NCBI GenBank assembly: GCA_036337945.1
Contig: JAYZDF010000028.1
Span: forward strand, 1-64,000
Source of the DNA: JAYZDF01 sp036337945
GTDB taxonomy: Bacteria; Myxococcota; Kuafuiibacteriia; Kuafuiibacteriales; Kuafuiibacteriaceae
Length of the DNA stretch: 64,000 nucleotides
Direction: 5' to 3'
Shown: positions 56,541-64,000 of the stretch, piece after piece
Numbering within the stretch: position 1 is the stretch's first letter
How the letters are laid out: every line of letters begins with the position of its first letter
Made by a program: the position numbers and the translations under genes
The notes under the pieces: generated by a model
Databases searched by the model: none
Told to the model about the DNA's origin: nothing
The model's input: the letters and a program-made list of their open reading frames with translations, nothing else

Positions 56541-58652
56541 GTGTCGAAGAAGATTCTGATCGTGGACGACGAAGTCCCCATCCAACAGATGTTGAGCGAC
56601 CTTTTCACGGATGCGGGATATGAGGTCACCGTTGCGTCTGATGGAGAAGAAGCGATTCGCTTATTCAATGTTGACCCACCTGACTTTGCCATCATCGACT
56701 TTTTGTTGAGAAAGAAAAATGGATTCGATGTCGCACGCGCGGTTCGCCAAAATCCACTTGTTGCAGAATGTCCGCTGATCATAATGAGTGGCGTTTTCAA
56801 AAATCCCAAGACTGCAGTCGAAGCTCGTGAAGACTATGGTGCTATTGCTTTTCTCGATAAGCCTTTTGATCTCGAACATATTAAGTCATTAGTTCGCGGA
56901 GCTTTAGATGGTGATGCAGCGCTCAAGAGTGTCGACTCAGCTACTTTCGAACTAAAACTTTCAGGTGAGTATGAAAGCGAGGAAAGTAATGAGTTTAGTA
57001 TGCCCGCGCCAGAGAACCTGTCAGGTTCTGGTGAAGTCGAAAGGCCTTTTTCGCTCATCGAGAATAAAGGTATCCTGGGTGACTTCCCGGTCGCGCTTTT
57101 ACTTTCGATGATTCGATACGATCGACTAACAGGCATCTTGGATCTTACCGGAGACGGAATTCATCGGCGTGTCTACGTCATTGATGGCTCGCCTGTGTTT
57201 ATGCAATCCAATGCCGAAGGAGAAAATGTAGGCGTCCTACTGTACAATCGTGGCCGTATAAATCAGCCAGATTACGAGCGCTGCGTTGCATACATGGACT
57301 CCAAGTCGATAACTATGCAGCGCGCACTTCTCGAGCTGCGGCTCGCTACAGAAAAAGAGCTTGCGACCGCGTACAAGCTTCTCGCACAGCAATTACTACC
57401 GGCCTCGATCGGTATGGCGAACGGAGAATATCGTTGGCGTGAGACGGATGCGTTTATTGGAAGAGTCCCGGAAGGAAAATTCGAGCCCGCAAATATCTTA
57501 TTCTCTGGGGTGCGTGATTACGTTTCTCCGACGCAAATAATAAATTTTTTTCAAGGTCGCGAAGACGTTCCGTTAGTCAAGTCTTCAGAGTACGCTGCGC
57601 TGTTGCCGTTTTTTCGTAGAGTTTTTTCTGGAGGCCGTATCGGGTCCAAAATCGATGGGAAAACGACGTATCGGACCCTACTAAGGAATGCTGGAGATTC
57701 AGCACCGGCAGTCAATTCGCAACTATTCGCACTTGCTACGAGCGGTATGATTTTATTTCCAGAGGTCAGCGAAGATAACTTTATGGACGTTGTTGTAAAT
57801 GAAGCTGCGTCCGAAGTTGCAGCGCTTAGAGATGGAGGTTTACAGCAGGAACCTGCGACAGATGATATTTCTCTTTCTGAAGTCGAAAACCAAATTGATT
57901 ACACAGACCAAGAAAATGCAGCACGTTCGAAGATCCTTGGCATGGCTGAAAAGGTCATGAGTCAAAGTTTCTTTCAAATTTTTGGGCTTAGCGACAACCA
58001 AGAGGTCGCCGCTGAAGACCTAAGAGACAAATATTACGCACTGACAAAAAAGTGGCATAGTGATGCCTTTTCCGGACTAAGGTTAGGACCTGAAGAAGAG
58101 GTTCAAAAAGAAATTTTCCATCGAATTTCCGAAGCCTATGACACCCTTTCTGACCAATCAAAACGCCAAGAATATTCTGTTTACCTCGACCGTAAAAAGA
58201 AAGGACTACCCACTGACGTCGAAACAGTCATGGAAGCTGAAAAGACATTCGATGAAGCTTTAGAGGCTCTTAAACGCAAAAACCTCGATACAGCAAAAGG
58301 CTTACTCGACCGCGCGATTGCCATGAACAAAGGCGAAGCAATATATCAGGTGTACGCTGGCTGGGTACTGTTTTTGGCCAATGGAAAGTCGAAAGAGGCG
58401 TCTCGACAGGCGATTCCGGTTATTAAACAAGCCATCGAGCTCCAGGAAAAGCTACCCAAAGCGTATGAGTTTCTCGGACGTATCCATGAAATACTTGGCG
58501 AGACGAAGACGGCAAAGTCGATGTACAAACGATGTCTTGAGCACGAACCAAACAATATCGAGGTTGCGAGAGCGATTCGGCTCATCAATACACGCGCGGA
58601 AAAAGCGAAAAAGAGTGGCGGGCTAATTTCTAAATTCTTATCAAAAAAGTAG
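56541..58652 (+). CDS. Receiver / DUF4388-like / degenerate J-domain / TPR protein
   Basis: 703 residues, with GTG 56541 as start. Receiver 1-125 with Asp9/Asp10, phospho-acceptor Asp53 and Lys in LDKPFD. Residues about 175-290 resemble DUF4388 (GDFPVALLLSMIRYDRLTGILDLT, VYVIDGSPVFMQSN). Residues about 480-545 are a J-domain (SFFQIFGLSDNQEV, then ALTKKWHSDAF, SEAYDTLSDQSKRQEY), in which the HPD motif is His506-Ser507-Asp508. From about 570, TPR repeats follow to the end. REC plus DUF4388 plus DnaJ-like plus TPR is known in myxobacteria, often in polarity or motility contexts. The Pro-to-Ser change may weaken Hsp70 stimulation. Confidence 0.86.
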   Translation: MSKKILIVDDEVPIQQMLSDLFTDAGYEVTVASDGEEAIRLFNVDPPDFAIIDFLLRKKNGFDVARAVRQNPLVAECPLIIMSGVFKNPKTAVEAREDYGAIAFLDKPFDLEHIKSLVRGALDGDAALKSVDSATFELKLSGEYESEESNEFSMPAPENLSGSGEVERPFSLIENKGILGDFPVALLLSMIRYDRLTGILDLTGDGIHRRVYVIDGSPVFMQSNAEGENVGVLLYNRGRINQPDYERCVAYMDSKSITMQRALLELRLATEKELATAYKLLAQQLLPASIGMANGEYRWRETDAFIGRVPEGKFEPANILFSGVRDYVSPTQIINFFQGREDVPLVKSSEYAALLPFFRRVFSGGRIGSKIDGKTTYRTLLRNAGDSAPAVNSQLFALATSGMILFPEVSEDNFMDVVVNEAASEVAALRDGGLQQEPATDDISLSEVENQIDYTDQENAARSKILGMAEKVMSQSFFQIFGLSDNQEVAAEDLRDKYYALTKKWHSDAFSGLRLGPEEEVQKEIFHRISEAYDTLSDQSKRQEYSVYLDRKKKGLPTDVETVMEAEKTFDEALEALKRKNLDTAKGLLDRAIAMNKGEAIYQVYAGWVLFLANGKSKEASRQAIPVIKQAIELQEKLPKAYEFLGRIHEILGETKTAKSMYKRCLEHEPNNIEVARAIRLINTRAEKAKKSGGLISKFLSKK

Positions 58653-58654
58653 GC

Positions 58655-59962
58655 TTACTCTTCTTCGTCTTTGATTGTGATGGTTCCGCCTTTGAGCGGC
58701 CTGAAAATAGGGCGTCTAATCTTCTTCTTTTTCTGCTTTGAGTTTGAAGCAGCGAAATCGACATACTCAGGTGATGCGTTAAATTTAGACACCATGTTAC
58801 GTTTTCGTGCTCTCGGCTCGAATTTTGCGATCTCTGCGATAGAACCATCAAACTGGTCGACTTGCTTCGTGATCGCTTGGACAATGCGCAATACATCTGA
58901 TTCAGCAGTGAGTAATTCAAGGTCGAAGTTCACTTGCTCGATAGCTTTGATTTTCGCGTTCTCGACATTCAAAACATAGGTGAACACTTTGAACTTATCC
59001 GCATCTTTCACCATAGCGCCAAATACGAGCCATTTCGCCTGCGCATTTTTCGCGGCTTTTATGGCGTTTTGAACGATTGCTTTAGGTAATTGGTTTTTGG
59101 CAATTGCGTCTGCAACGACACCGACATCGTCGCCGCCAGATGTGTCTTTGTACTTGGCAAGGACTTCGGTTTGTTTCTTTGCTTCAACGGTGACAACCGT
59201 TGAGTAGGGAACCACGCCCTTGATGCGAGCGACGACTAAATGCTTTCCTGGGACCACTTTTTCAAGGACGATTGGTGCAACGCCGGTTTCGCGTCCATCG
59301 ATTTCAATCGTCGCGCCAGGAAGAATGCTTTGCACGAGTATGGAGCCTCGTTTTTCACGTACAGCTTGATCCGCGGCAGCCTTGAATTGTTTTTGATACA
59401 CTCTCGAATAAACCGCGTCGTCTAGGTCGTAGGTCGGGGCAATTCGAGCAGCTTCGTCGATTAGCTTGCTCGCAATCTCGTCATTCCCTGATAGTAAATG
59501 GGTTCGCGCGAGCTCGTGCAAAGCGTTGAGATAAAGTTTTGCGTTCCCTTTTGGAAGCGCACCTGCATTTTGCTCTAGCTCTTTGACTGCATTGCTTCGG
59601 TGCTCAACAGCCGAGTTGATGACCCGATTCGTTTCCGAGTCTTGAGCCTGCTTTTGGGCTGATTCAAATCCTTGCAGACTGGGTGATTGCGCATCCTCTG
59701 TTGCGACAGCGCCCTTGATTACGGTGAGGCCTGAAACTGTCCCGAGTTCTTTTTGAAGCAAGTTTGTCGCCGTATCCAGTTTGTCCTGCGGAACCGTTCG
59801 GAAGATTGCTTGATAGGGCAAACTCAGTATGGCTGTTTTAGTCTCCGCGGCGTCGCTCGCAGCGGTGTCTCCTTCTTGGCTCAATGCACTTGTGGCGAAA
59901 GGTGTGGTGCATAGTAGGGTGCTAGCGAACAATAACGTATTAGAAATTCGGTAATATTTCAT
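58655..59962 (-). CDS. Periplasmic PEGA-domain protein
   Basis: 435 residues from ATG 59962 (a normal signal peptide); ATG 59995 would add 11 residues and overlap the upstream gene. After cleavage near ALSQEG, residues about 50-180 contain helical, TPR-like stretches. A PEGA domain follows at about 200-260: GSILVQSILPGATIEIDGRETGVAPIVLEKVVPGKHLVVARIKGVVP, quoted here only for its parts GATIEIDGRETGVAPI and PGKHLV. The last 150 residues are mixed and end in a basic stretch (SNSKQKKKKIRRP) and an acidic tail. PEGA domains are thought to bind surface polysaccharide or membrane partners. Last gene of a three-gene minus unit. Confidence 0.78.
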   Translation of the reverse strand: MKYYRISNTLLFASTLLCTTPFATSALSQEGDTAASDAAETKTAILSLPYQAIFRTVPQDKLDTATNLLQKELGTVSGLTVIKGAVATEDAQSPSLQGFESAQKQAQDSETNRVINSAVEHRSNAVKELEQNAGALPKGNAKLYLNALHELARTHLLSGNDEIASKLIDEAARIAPTYDLDDAVYSRVYQKQFKAAADQAVREKRGSILVQSILPGATIEIDGRETGVAPIVLEKVVPGKHLVVARIKGVVPYSTVVTVEAKKQTEVLAKYKDTSGGDDVGVVADAIAKNQLPKAIVQNAIKAAKNAQAKWLVFGAMVKDADKFKVFTYVLNVENAKIKAIEQVNFDLELLTAESDVLRIVQAITKQVDQFDGSIAEIAKFEPRARKRNMVSKFNASPEYVDFAASNSKQKKKKIRRPIFRPLKGGTITIKDEEE

Positions 59963-59987
59963 TTTATGCCTTCGTATTGGATGATCC

Positions 59988-60815
59988 TTATGCATTAGAC
60001 GTCAACGATTGTCGAATCACGCTTTTTGCATAAGTGCTCAATCGATCTTTTGTACCAGAGGTAAGATATTCTACTACCTTAGCTGCGGGCTCAAAGTGAA
60101 TAAGTATCTCTTCGTTCGATTGAACAAAATAGCGGCCCTCCCAATTGTCTTCGTCTTCCCATTGGCTCAATCGAGCGTGGTACTTCACTGTTTCCGTGAG
60201 ATAGGAGGTTAGGTAACGTACTGAATTTGCACGCATAATAGCAGTTTTAGTCGTTTGGTGAAAAATCGATTCAAAGATGGATTCGAGTTGCTCAAGGTTT
60301 TCAATATTAGGTTTACCGATGGGTTTTGCAAATACATTTGCTACGATTGCACTCAGTATTTTCGCCGCTTCACTCTCTTTTTCAGGGTAAGGTTGCTGGT
60401 CGAGCTCTTCTTCGAGTCTCCCAAGTCGCTCGTTTACATCACCAGATCGTAGATAACGAAGCGACCATTTTGATAGACGAACCCGCTTTTTGGAATTTTG
60501 TAGCATTTTACCAAAAAATCCAGCGTCGGGTTTAACCGCATTATCTTGGTTGACCCGTTCCAGTCCTAGCCTCGTCAGAATGGATTGGATTTCCTTGGGA
60601 ATCTCGCAGCGGCTTACGATACTCGAAATGGCGTAAAGTTGGGGCGAGTCGAGGAGGGCCGGATCCGTCATAAGCTCGACTTGGTGTTCGAACAGACGGT
60701 TCTGTAGAGATGCCTGAAACTCAGCAGGATCTTGGTGATGCGACCGAATAAGTTCGGCGGTCAATTCTACGTGATCACCTCGAAAATCTATAAGATGTGA
60801 ATCTTTTAACTGCAC
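59988..60815 (-). CDS. Hypothetical cytoplasmic protein, 275 residues
   Basis: No family recognised. The protein is helical throughout, rich in Leu, Glu and Arg, without signal or membrane helix. Notable stretches: RLGRLEEELDQQPYP, LEQLESIFESIFHQ, and RYLTSYLTETVKYHARLSQWEDED. It starts 41 bases inside the end of the glycosyltransferase gene and ends inside the start region of the PEGA gene, so it forms the middle of an operon. This placement is the only clue and does not define a function. Confidence 0.58.
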   Translation of the reverse strand: MQLKDSHLIDFRGDHVELTAELIRSHHQDPAEFQASLQNRLFEHQVELMTDPALLDSPQLYAISSIVSRCEIPKEIQSILTRLGLERVNQDNAVKPDAGFFGKMLQNSKKRVRLSKWSLRYLRSGDVNERLGRLEEELDQQPYPEKESEAAKILSAIVANVFAKPIGKPNIENLEQLESIFESIFHQTTKTAIMRANSVRYLTSYLTETVKYHARLSQWEDEDNWEGRYFVQSNEEILIHFEPAAKVVEYLTSGTKDRLSTYAKSVIRQSLTSNA

Positions 60816-62214
60816 GCGGACACCAGAAGCCTAACATCAAAAGCAGCCAAGCTGGGAAATGGATGAGTAATCGAATGACCAGCGGTTCTTCCCAGCGCCC
60901 AGTGATGGAATGCTGATAGCTAGCAAAATGGCAAAGAGGAGCAATCAAAATGAGCCATGCGACGCCCCACTGAATTCGCAAAGCAAAGGGTACAAATGGA
61001 ATCAGCCACGTGACATACCAGGGGTGAAACGTTGGGCTAAACAGAATTGCGAGCGTCATCAATTCGCCAGTTTGCTCTACGACAGAGGTTGAGTCTCTGC
61101 GCGACTTCAATCGATAGACAAGTATAACTCCGAAAATAAACGCTGTGATCAATCGAGCAAACTGATGTCGAGTTATAGTAAAGACTCCTATTCTGCCGTA
61201 GTCGCCACTGAGAAGGCTTTCTGCGGCCATAAGAATTAGGCCAAAAACGCCATCGAACGAGCGCCATCTCGTTGCGTATTCATTTAGTCCTCGCCCCTCG
61301 GCCATCGTCAGCGCAAAATATGGGACTGCAAAGGCAATAAGAATGACTAAAGGCCACAGACTCTTCTTCGGGGAATGTCTGAGGCTTACCAACAAGCCAA
61401 TTGCTCCATTAAGTTTCGCGAGTATTGCCAACACCCACCCAAAGTGACCGAGTAAATAACGCGATTGAATAAACCCAAAAGCACCAAGACATAAACCGAA
61501 TATAGCGATGCCGTCCGCATGTCCTTCTCGATTAAGTTCGAATAAAGAGAGCGGGCAGAGAGCTAAGATTAGGGGCCATCGAAGAGCCGACCATCTGTTT
61601 TGCCCTAAGGAATGCTTCGCAAGATAAATAAGTAGATAACCACAGACCTCAATCACTAAAAAAGTCAGCTTGAGCAACAATAGGTCAGTTTGAGCATTCC
61701 ACGGTATTTCTACTGCTCTTGCCGCGCTGGAAATTCCGCCCACTAGAGCAAAGCAAAACATCGACAACGGTGGATAAATTGTCGCGATCTCCGGATGGTT
61801 AATCTTGTGAAATGATGCATCGAGCAAAGTCGATGAAACCGTCCCAGCAGCATCGGCAGGTGCTGTCGTGAAAGGGAATTGCCATCCCATCTCCCAAACA
61901 ACTTTTCCTTCGTAAACGTATCGAAAGACATCCTCGGAGAATACCGGAGGCACGCAAACAGCGAATATTTTAAGTGAAAACGCTATAGCAAGGAGGATCC
62001 CCCATTTAGTCTTTTCGGTTTGCAGCCGAAGAATCTGGCTGCAAACAGCAAGATAGCTCACACCGCAGACCAGCGCAGTCACGGCGAAAGACAGAAAATC
62101 GTGCGAGATAATCCCCCATAAGATTAGAAACAAAGAGGAAATCGTGAAAATGAGCAGAGCCAAAACGTCGTTTATTCTGGTCGCAAATTTGACAGCATTT
62201 TCGGTTCTTGCCAT
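60775..62214 (-). CDS. Polytopic membrane glycosyltransferase (mannosyltransferase-like, GT87/DUF2029 type)
   Basis: 479 residues from ATG 62214 (GAGG upstream), with about 11-13 membrane helices. The first loop has VFSEDVFRYVYEGKVVWEMG, where the acidic pair Glu-Asp and the following Tyr resemble the D/E-D/E motif in the first loop of GT-C glycosyltransferases such as MptB. FHPWYVTWLIPF near the C-terminus is also typical of this group (HPWY). It would use a polyprenyl-phosphate sugar and act on the outer face of the inner membrane. The sugar and acceptor are unknown. First gene of the unit with the hypothetical and PEGA genes. Confidence 0.78.
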   Translation of the reverse strand: MARTENAVKFATRINDVLALLIFTISSLFLILWGIISHDFLSFAVTALVCGVSYLAVCSQILRLQTEKTKWGILLAIAFSLKIFAVCVPPVFSEDVFRYVYEGKVVWEMGWQFPFTTAPADAAGTVSSTLLDASFHKINHPEIATIYPPLSMFCFALVGGISSAARAVEIPWNAQTDLLLLKLTFLVIEVCGYLLIYLAKHSLGQNRWSALRWPLILALCPLSLFELNREGHADGIAIFGLCLGAFGFIQSRYLLGHFGWVLAILAKLNGAIGLLVSLRHSPKKSLWPLVILIAFAVPYFALTMAEGRGLNEYATRWRSFDGVFGLILMAAESLLSGDYGRIGVFTITRHQFARLITAFIFGVILVYRLKSRRDSTSVVEQTGELMTLAILFSPTFHPWYVTWLIPFVPFALRIQWGVAWLILIAPLCHFASYQHSITGRWEEPLVIRLLIHFPAWLLLMLGFWCPRAVKRFTSYRFSR

Positions 62215-62232
62215 TGATGAATAGGCCTCATT

Positions 62233-63321
62233 ATGCGCAGATACTCCATTTTTTTCAGTAATACCGCAATAATCAGTCTTTGTCTGACCCATGGGATGCC
62301 GCTTTATGCTGCGCAGATCACCGGGGAAGTGAAAGCCGCAAATCAACCGATTGTTTCCAAGACTCTCGGCTACACACGAACACGAGTCGTGGGAATGTCG
62401 ACCAAGCTGAAGACGATGAAAGAGGATTTAGCACTCTATTTAGAAGTGAAAAATTCTCTGCCGTTGAAAGCTTCGGCGGAACGCAGATTGGTGCGTATCC
62501 ACGGCCAGTCTTTCAAGCCGGAAATGACAGCCTGCGTTTTTGATGAGGTTTTGAGCTTTCTAAACGAGGATCGTCGAGCAGTGACCGTGACGGTTGGTAA
62601 CCAAGTGGTCGGCACGGTCGAGCCTCGTGAAGAATTATCTTTCAAGTGCACAACAAAAGGACTTGCCGAACTGCGCCTCAAAGAACACGCGCACGCTCGT
62701 GGTTCGTTATTTGTGGGGACAACTGGAGTCGCTACTAAGCCCGATGAAACAGGCCGATTCATCATGACGGCACCCGAAGGAACTTACGTACTCAACGTCA
62801 TCAATTCTACAGGGGTCATTCAAACTACCGACGTAGAAGTAGCTGCTGAAGACATCGAGCTCGGTCTCCTCGGCGCAGAACAAACGGTAGACGACATTGA
62901 AAGCCCAGAGGAAGCCACTACCGAAGAGGCCGCTTCTGGAGATGAAACGCCACCAGGACCGCAAATAGTCACGCCAACGGCACCACCACCTCCTACTCAG
63001 CCAACAGTAAACGCAAACTTGCCGAAACCTGCGCCAAGCAAGGCGCTACCGAAGCCAGCGCCAGCAGTGGCTCCGAAGCCCCCGCCCGCAGCGATACCAA
63101 AGCCTGCACCAGCGGCTCCAGCGGCTGTAAAGTTTGCAGTTCCCAAGCAGCCTAAGCCCCAGCCTGCTCCGAAGGTCGCACCTCCGCCTCCGCCAGCTCC
63201 TAAGCCGGCTGCAAAGCCTGCGCCTAAACCTGCACCGAAACCTGCGCCTAAGCCTGCACCGAAGCCAGCACCCGCAGAAGAAGAAGACTCACTTGATGAC
63301 TTCTTTGACATGGAGGAATAA
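62233..63321 (+). CDS. Periplasmic protein with Pro/Ala/Lys repeat tail
   Basis: 362 residues. A signal peptide ends near YAAQITG. Residues 27-200 are a beta-rich domain with a cupredoxin-like pattern of unknown function (RRAVTVTVGNQVV, then LFVGTTGVATKPDETGRF, matching a carboxypeptidase-regulatory-like turn). Residues 235-350 are Pro/Ala/Lys-rich, ending in five KPAP units coded by a 12-base tandem repeat, followed by an acidic EEEDSLDDFFDMEE tail. Such tails span the periplasm or bind peptidoglycan in other proteins, e.g. TonB. The next gene begins three bases after the stop, so the two are co-transcribed. Confidence 0.68.
   Translation: MRRYSIFFSNTAIISLCLTHGMPLYAAQITGEVKAANQPIVSKTLGYTRTRVVGMSTKLKTMKEDLALYLEVKNSLPLKASAERRLVRIHGQSFKPEMTACVFDEVLSFLNEDRRAVTVTVGNQVVGTVEPREELSFKCTTKGLAELRLKEHAHARGSLFVGTTGVATKPDETGRFIMTAPEGTYVLNVINSTGVIQTTDVEVAAEDIELGLLGAEQTVDDIESPEEATTEEAASGDETPPGPQIVTPTAPPPPTQPTVNANLPKPAPSKALPKPAPAVAPKPPPAAIPKPAPAAPAAVKFAVPKQPKPQPAPKVAPPPPPAPKPAAKPAPKPAPKPAPKPAPKPAPAEEEDSLDDFFDMEE
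63214..63273 (+). repeat. Five 12-base tandem repeats coding KPAP
   Basis: AA(A/G)CC(T/A)GC(G/A)CC(T/G/C), five copies without interruption, in the periplasmic protein gene. The third positions vary, so the repeat is old or under selection at protein level. Confidence 0.8.
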
Positions 63322-63324
63322 ATC

Positions 63325-64000
63325 ATGGGTTTTTGGATTAGACACTGTTTACTTATCGCTTTTTGCATCATTCTTCCTTCTGGCTTGATGCTCTATCAAG
63401 ACACGCAAGCTTCACTTGAACGTGCAGCGGAAGCAGGCGAGCAAAGCGCGAAGACTGTTCCAAGTGCCGTGCTTTCAGAACTCCGACTTGAGGCACATAA
63501 TCAGGTCAACAAGGCGCTTGCCGTAGCGCAAAAAGTGGTCGATGAAGGCTGGCTGGCTGATACCTCTGACCCCGCTCGTATGCCATCAGCGATTCGCAAT
63601 ATCAAAGATTTGCTTGCTGCGAGCGCTCCCAAACGAGGCTTTGCGTGGATGGTCGATGCGCAAGGAAATGTGCTTGCAAGAAACGACCAAAATGGAATGG
63701 ACGAAAATCCTGAAAATATCGCAGGCCATCCTTTATTCCGGGAAACGCAGTCCGGTTATGCTCTCGATGGACTATGGTCTGAGGGGCCTCTGACCTATTT
63801 CACTGGCGCAGTCCCTCTCAATCTAAACGGTGCCGCTAGTGGGGCTATTTTTATTGCTACACCGATCGACGAAGCTCTGACTCGTAGAGTTGCTTCGAAA
63901 GTGCGCGGCGTATCCTTGACGACGATCCTCGACGGTAAAATTATCGCTACAACACTTCCGAGCCAAACGGTTGCAACCGAGGTTACCTCAAAAGCAAAAC
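63325..64000 (+). CDS. Membrane sensor protein, N-terminal part, cut by window end
   Basis: ATG 63325 has GAGGA seven bases upstream; the frame is open to the last base, giving about 225 residues. A first membrane helix (CLLIAFCIILPSGLML) is followed by an extracytoplasmic domain of CACHE/PAS-like type: a long helix (RAAEAGEQSAKTVPSAVL), then GFAWMVDAQGNVLARND, GHPLFRETQSGY and TYFTGAVPLNLNG. The fold is typical of receptors such as histidine kinases, diguanylate cyclases and chemoreceptors, whose output part lies outside the window. Three-base spacing to the preceding gene shows co-transcription, so the Pro-rich periplasmic protein may interact with this sensor. Confidence 0.65.
   Translation, partial: MGFWIRHCLLIAFCIILPSGLMLYQDTQASLERAAEAGEQSAKTVPSAVLSELRLEAHNQVNKALAVAQKVVDEGWLADTSDPARMPSAIRNIKDLLAASAPKRGFAWMVDAQGNVLARNDQNGMDENPENIAGHPLFRETQSGYALDGLWSEGPLTYFTGAVPLNLNGAASGAIFIATPIDEALTRRVASKVRGVSLTTILDGKIIATTLPSQTVATEVTSKAK

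Noticed and set aside
1..64000. tRNA, rRNA, CRISPR, insertion sequences and phage genes
   Set aside because: I looked for cloverleaf-like GGTTCGAATCC segments, repeat-spacer patterns, transposase motifs and integrase genes and found none convincing. A covariance-model scan would be needed to exclude a tRNA.

Overview
The window looks like the chromosome of a Gram-negative, flagellated, predatory- or myxobacterium-like organism, most likely Myxococcota (former Deltaproteobacteria) or a relative such as Bradymonadia. This is inferred from gene style. There are many lipoproteins with Asp/Ala/Ser/Thr-rich linkers after the lipobox, PEGA-type periplasmic proteins, two Hanks-type Ser/Thr kinases with long C-terminal extensions, an FHA-like N-terminal region on a sigma-54 activator, DUF4388-like modules and PilZ proteins. 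By eye the GC content is clearly below that of classical myxobacteria. I saw no rRNA, tRNA, CRISPR array, insertion sequence or phage gene. The window is a coding-dense chromosomal segment cut inside a gene at both ends.

Layout. 1-1.9 kb: end of a polysaccharide flippase gene facing a sugar-phosphate transferase gene. 1.9-4.5 kb: PfkB sugar kinase, acyltransferase-like protein and aldo/keto reductase. 4.5-13.4 kb: a minus-strand set made of a 2342-residue protein (TPR, very long coiled coil, PilZ, degenerate 3-hydroxyacyl-CoA dehydrogenase), a JmjC/cupin oxygenase and an endostatin-like lipoprotein. 13.7-18.7 kb: poorly known proteins, one with a PilZ domain. 18.8-22.6 kb: PEGA/TPR membrane protein, Kazal-domain lipoprotein and sigma-54 activator. 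22.7-25.0 kb: ECF sigma factor, probable anti-sigma factor, Spy/CnrX-like periplasmic protein and a lytic transglycosylase. 25.0-25.9 kb: a lipoprotein peroxiredoxin interrupted by an in-frame TGA exactly at the peroxidatic cysteine. 25.9-29.2 kb: HDOD protein, flagellin, FliS and dienoyl-CoA isomerase. 29.2-33.1 kb: two secreted lipoproteins. 33.2-38.4 kb: dCMP deaminase, HD-GYP response regulator, acyl-CoA dehydrogenase, cinA and recA. 38.4-49.3 kb: two kinases, a propionyl-CoA carboxylase beta chain, secreted proteins and leucyl aminopeptidase. 49.3-58.7 kb: methyltransferase, YihY family protein, SppA protease with a barrel-like N-terminal part, and a REC-DUF4388-J-TPR protein. 58.7-64.0 kb: PEGA protein, hypothetical protein, membrane glycosyltransferase, Pro/Ala/Lys-rich periplasmic protein and the start of a membrane sensor.

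The strongest unusual signal is at 25.0-25.9 kb. The peroxiredoxin signature PxxxTxx is followed by TGA where the catalytic cysteine should be, translation continues in the same frame through a full peroxiredoxin C-terminus, and a GC-rich hairpin resembling a bacterial SECIS element lies a few bases after the TGA. I read it as one selenocysteine-containing, lipid-anchored PrxQ/BCP-type peroxiredoxin gene (25042-25851), not two genes or a pseudogene.

The second is the giant gene at 6.4-13.4 kb. Its C-terminal dehydrogenase-like domain has lost most catalytic residues while its PilZ domain keeps the cyclic-di-GMP-binding motifs, which suggests a scaffold or signalling protein built on a retired metabolic enzyme. 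A third theme is second-messenger and phospho-signalling: two PilZ proteins, an HD-GYP phosphodiesterase, two kinases, a REC protein with a degenerate J domain, and an ECF system. These genes are spread over separate transcription units, and linking them into one pathway is inference.
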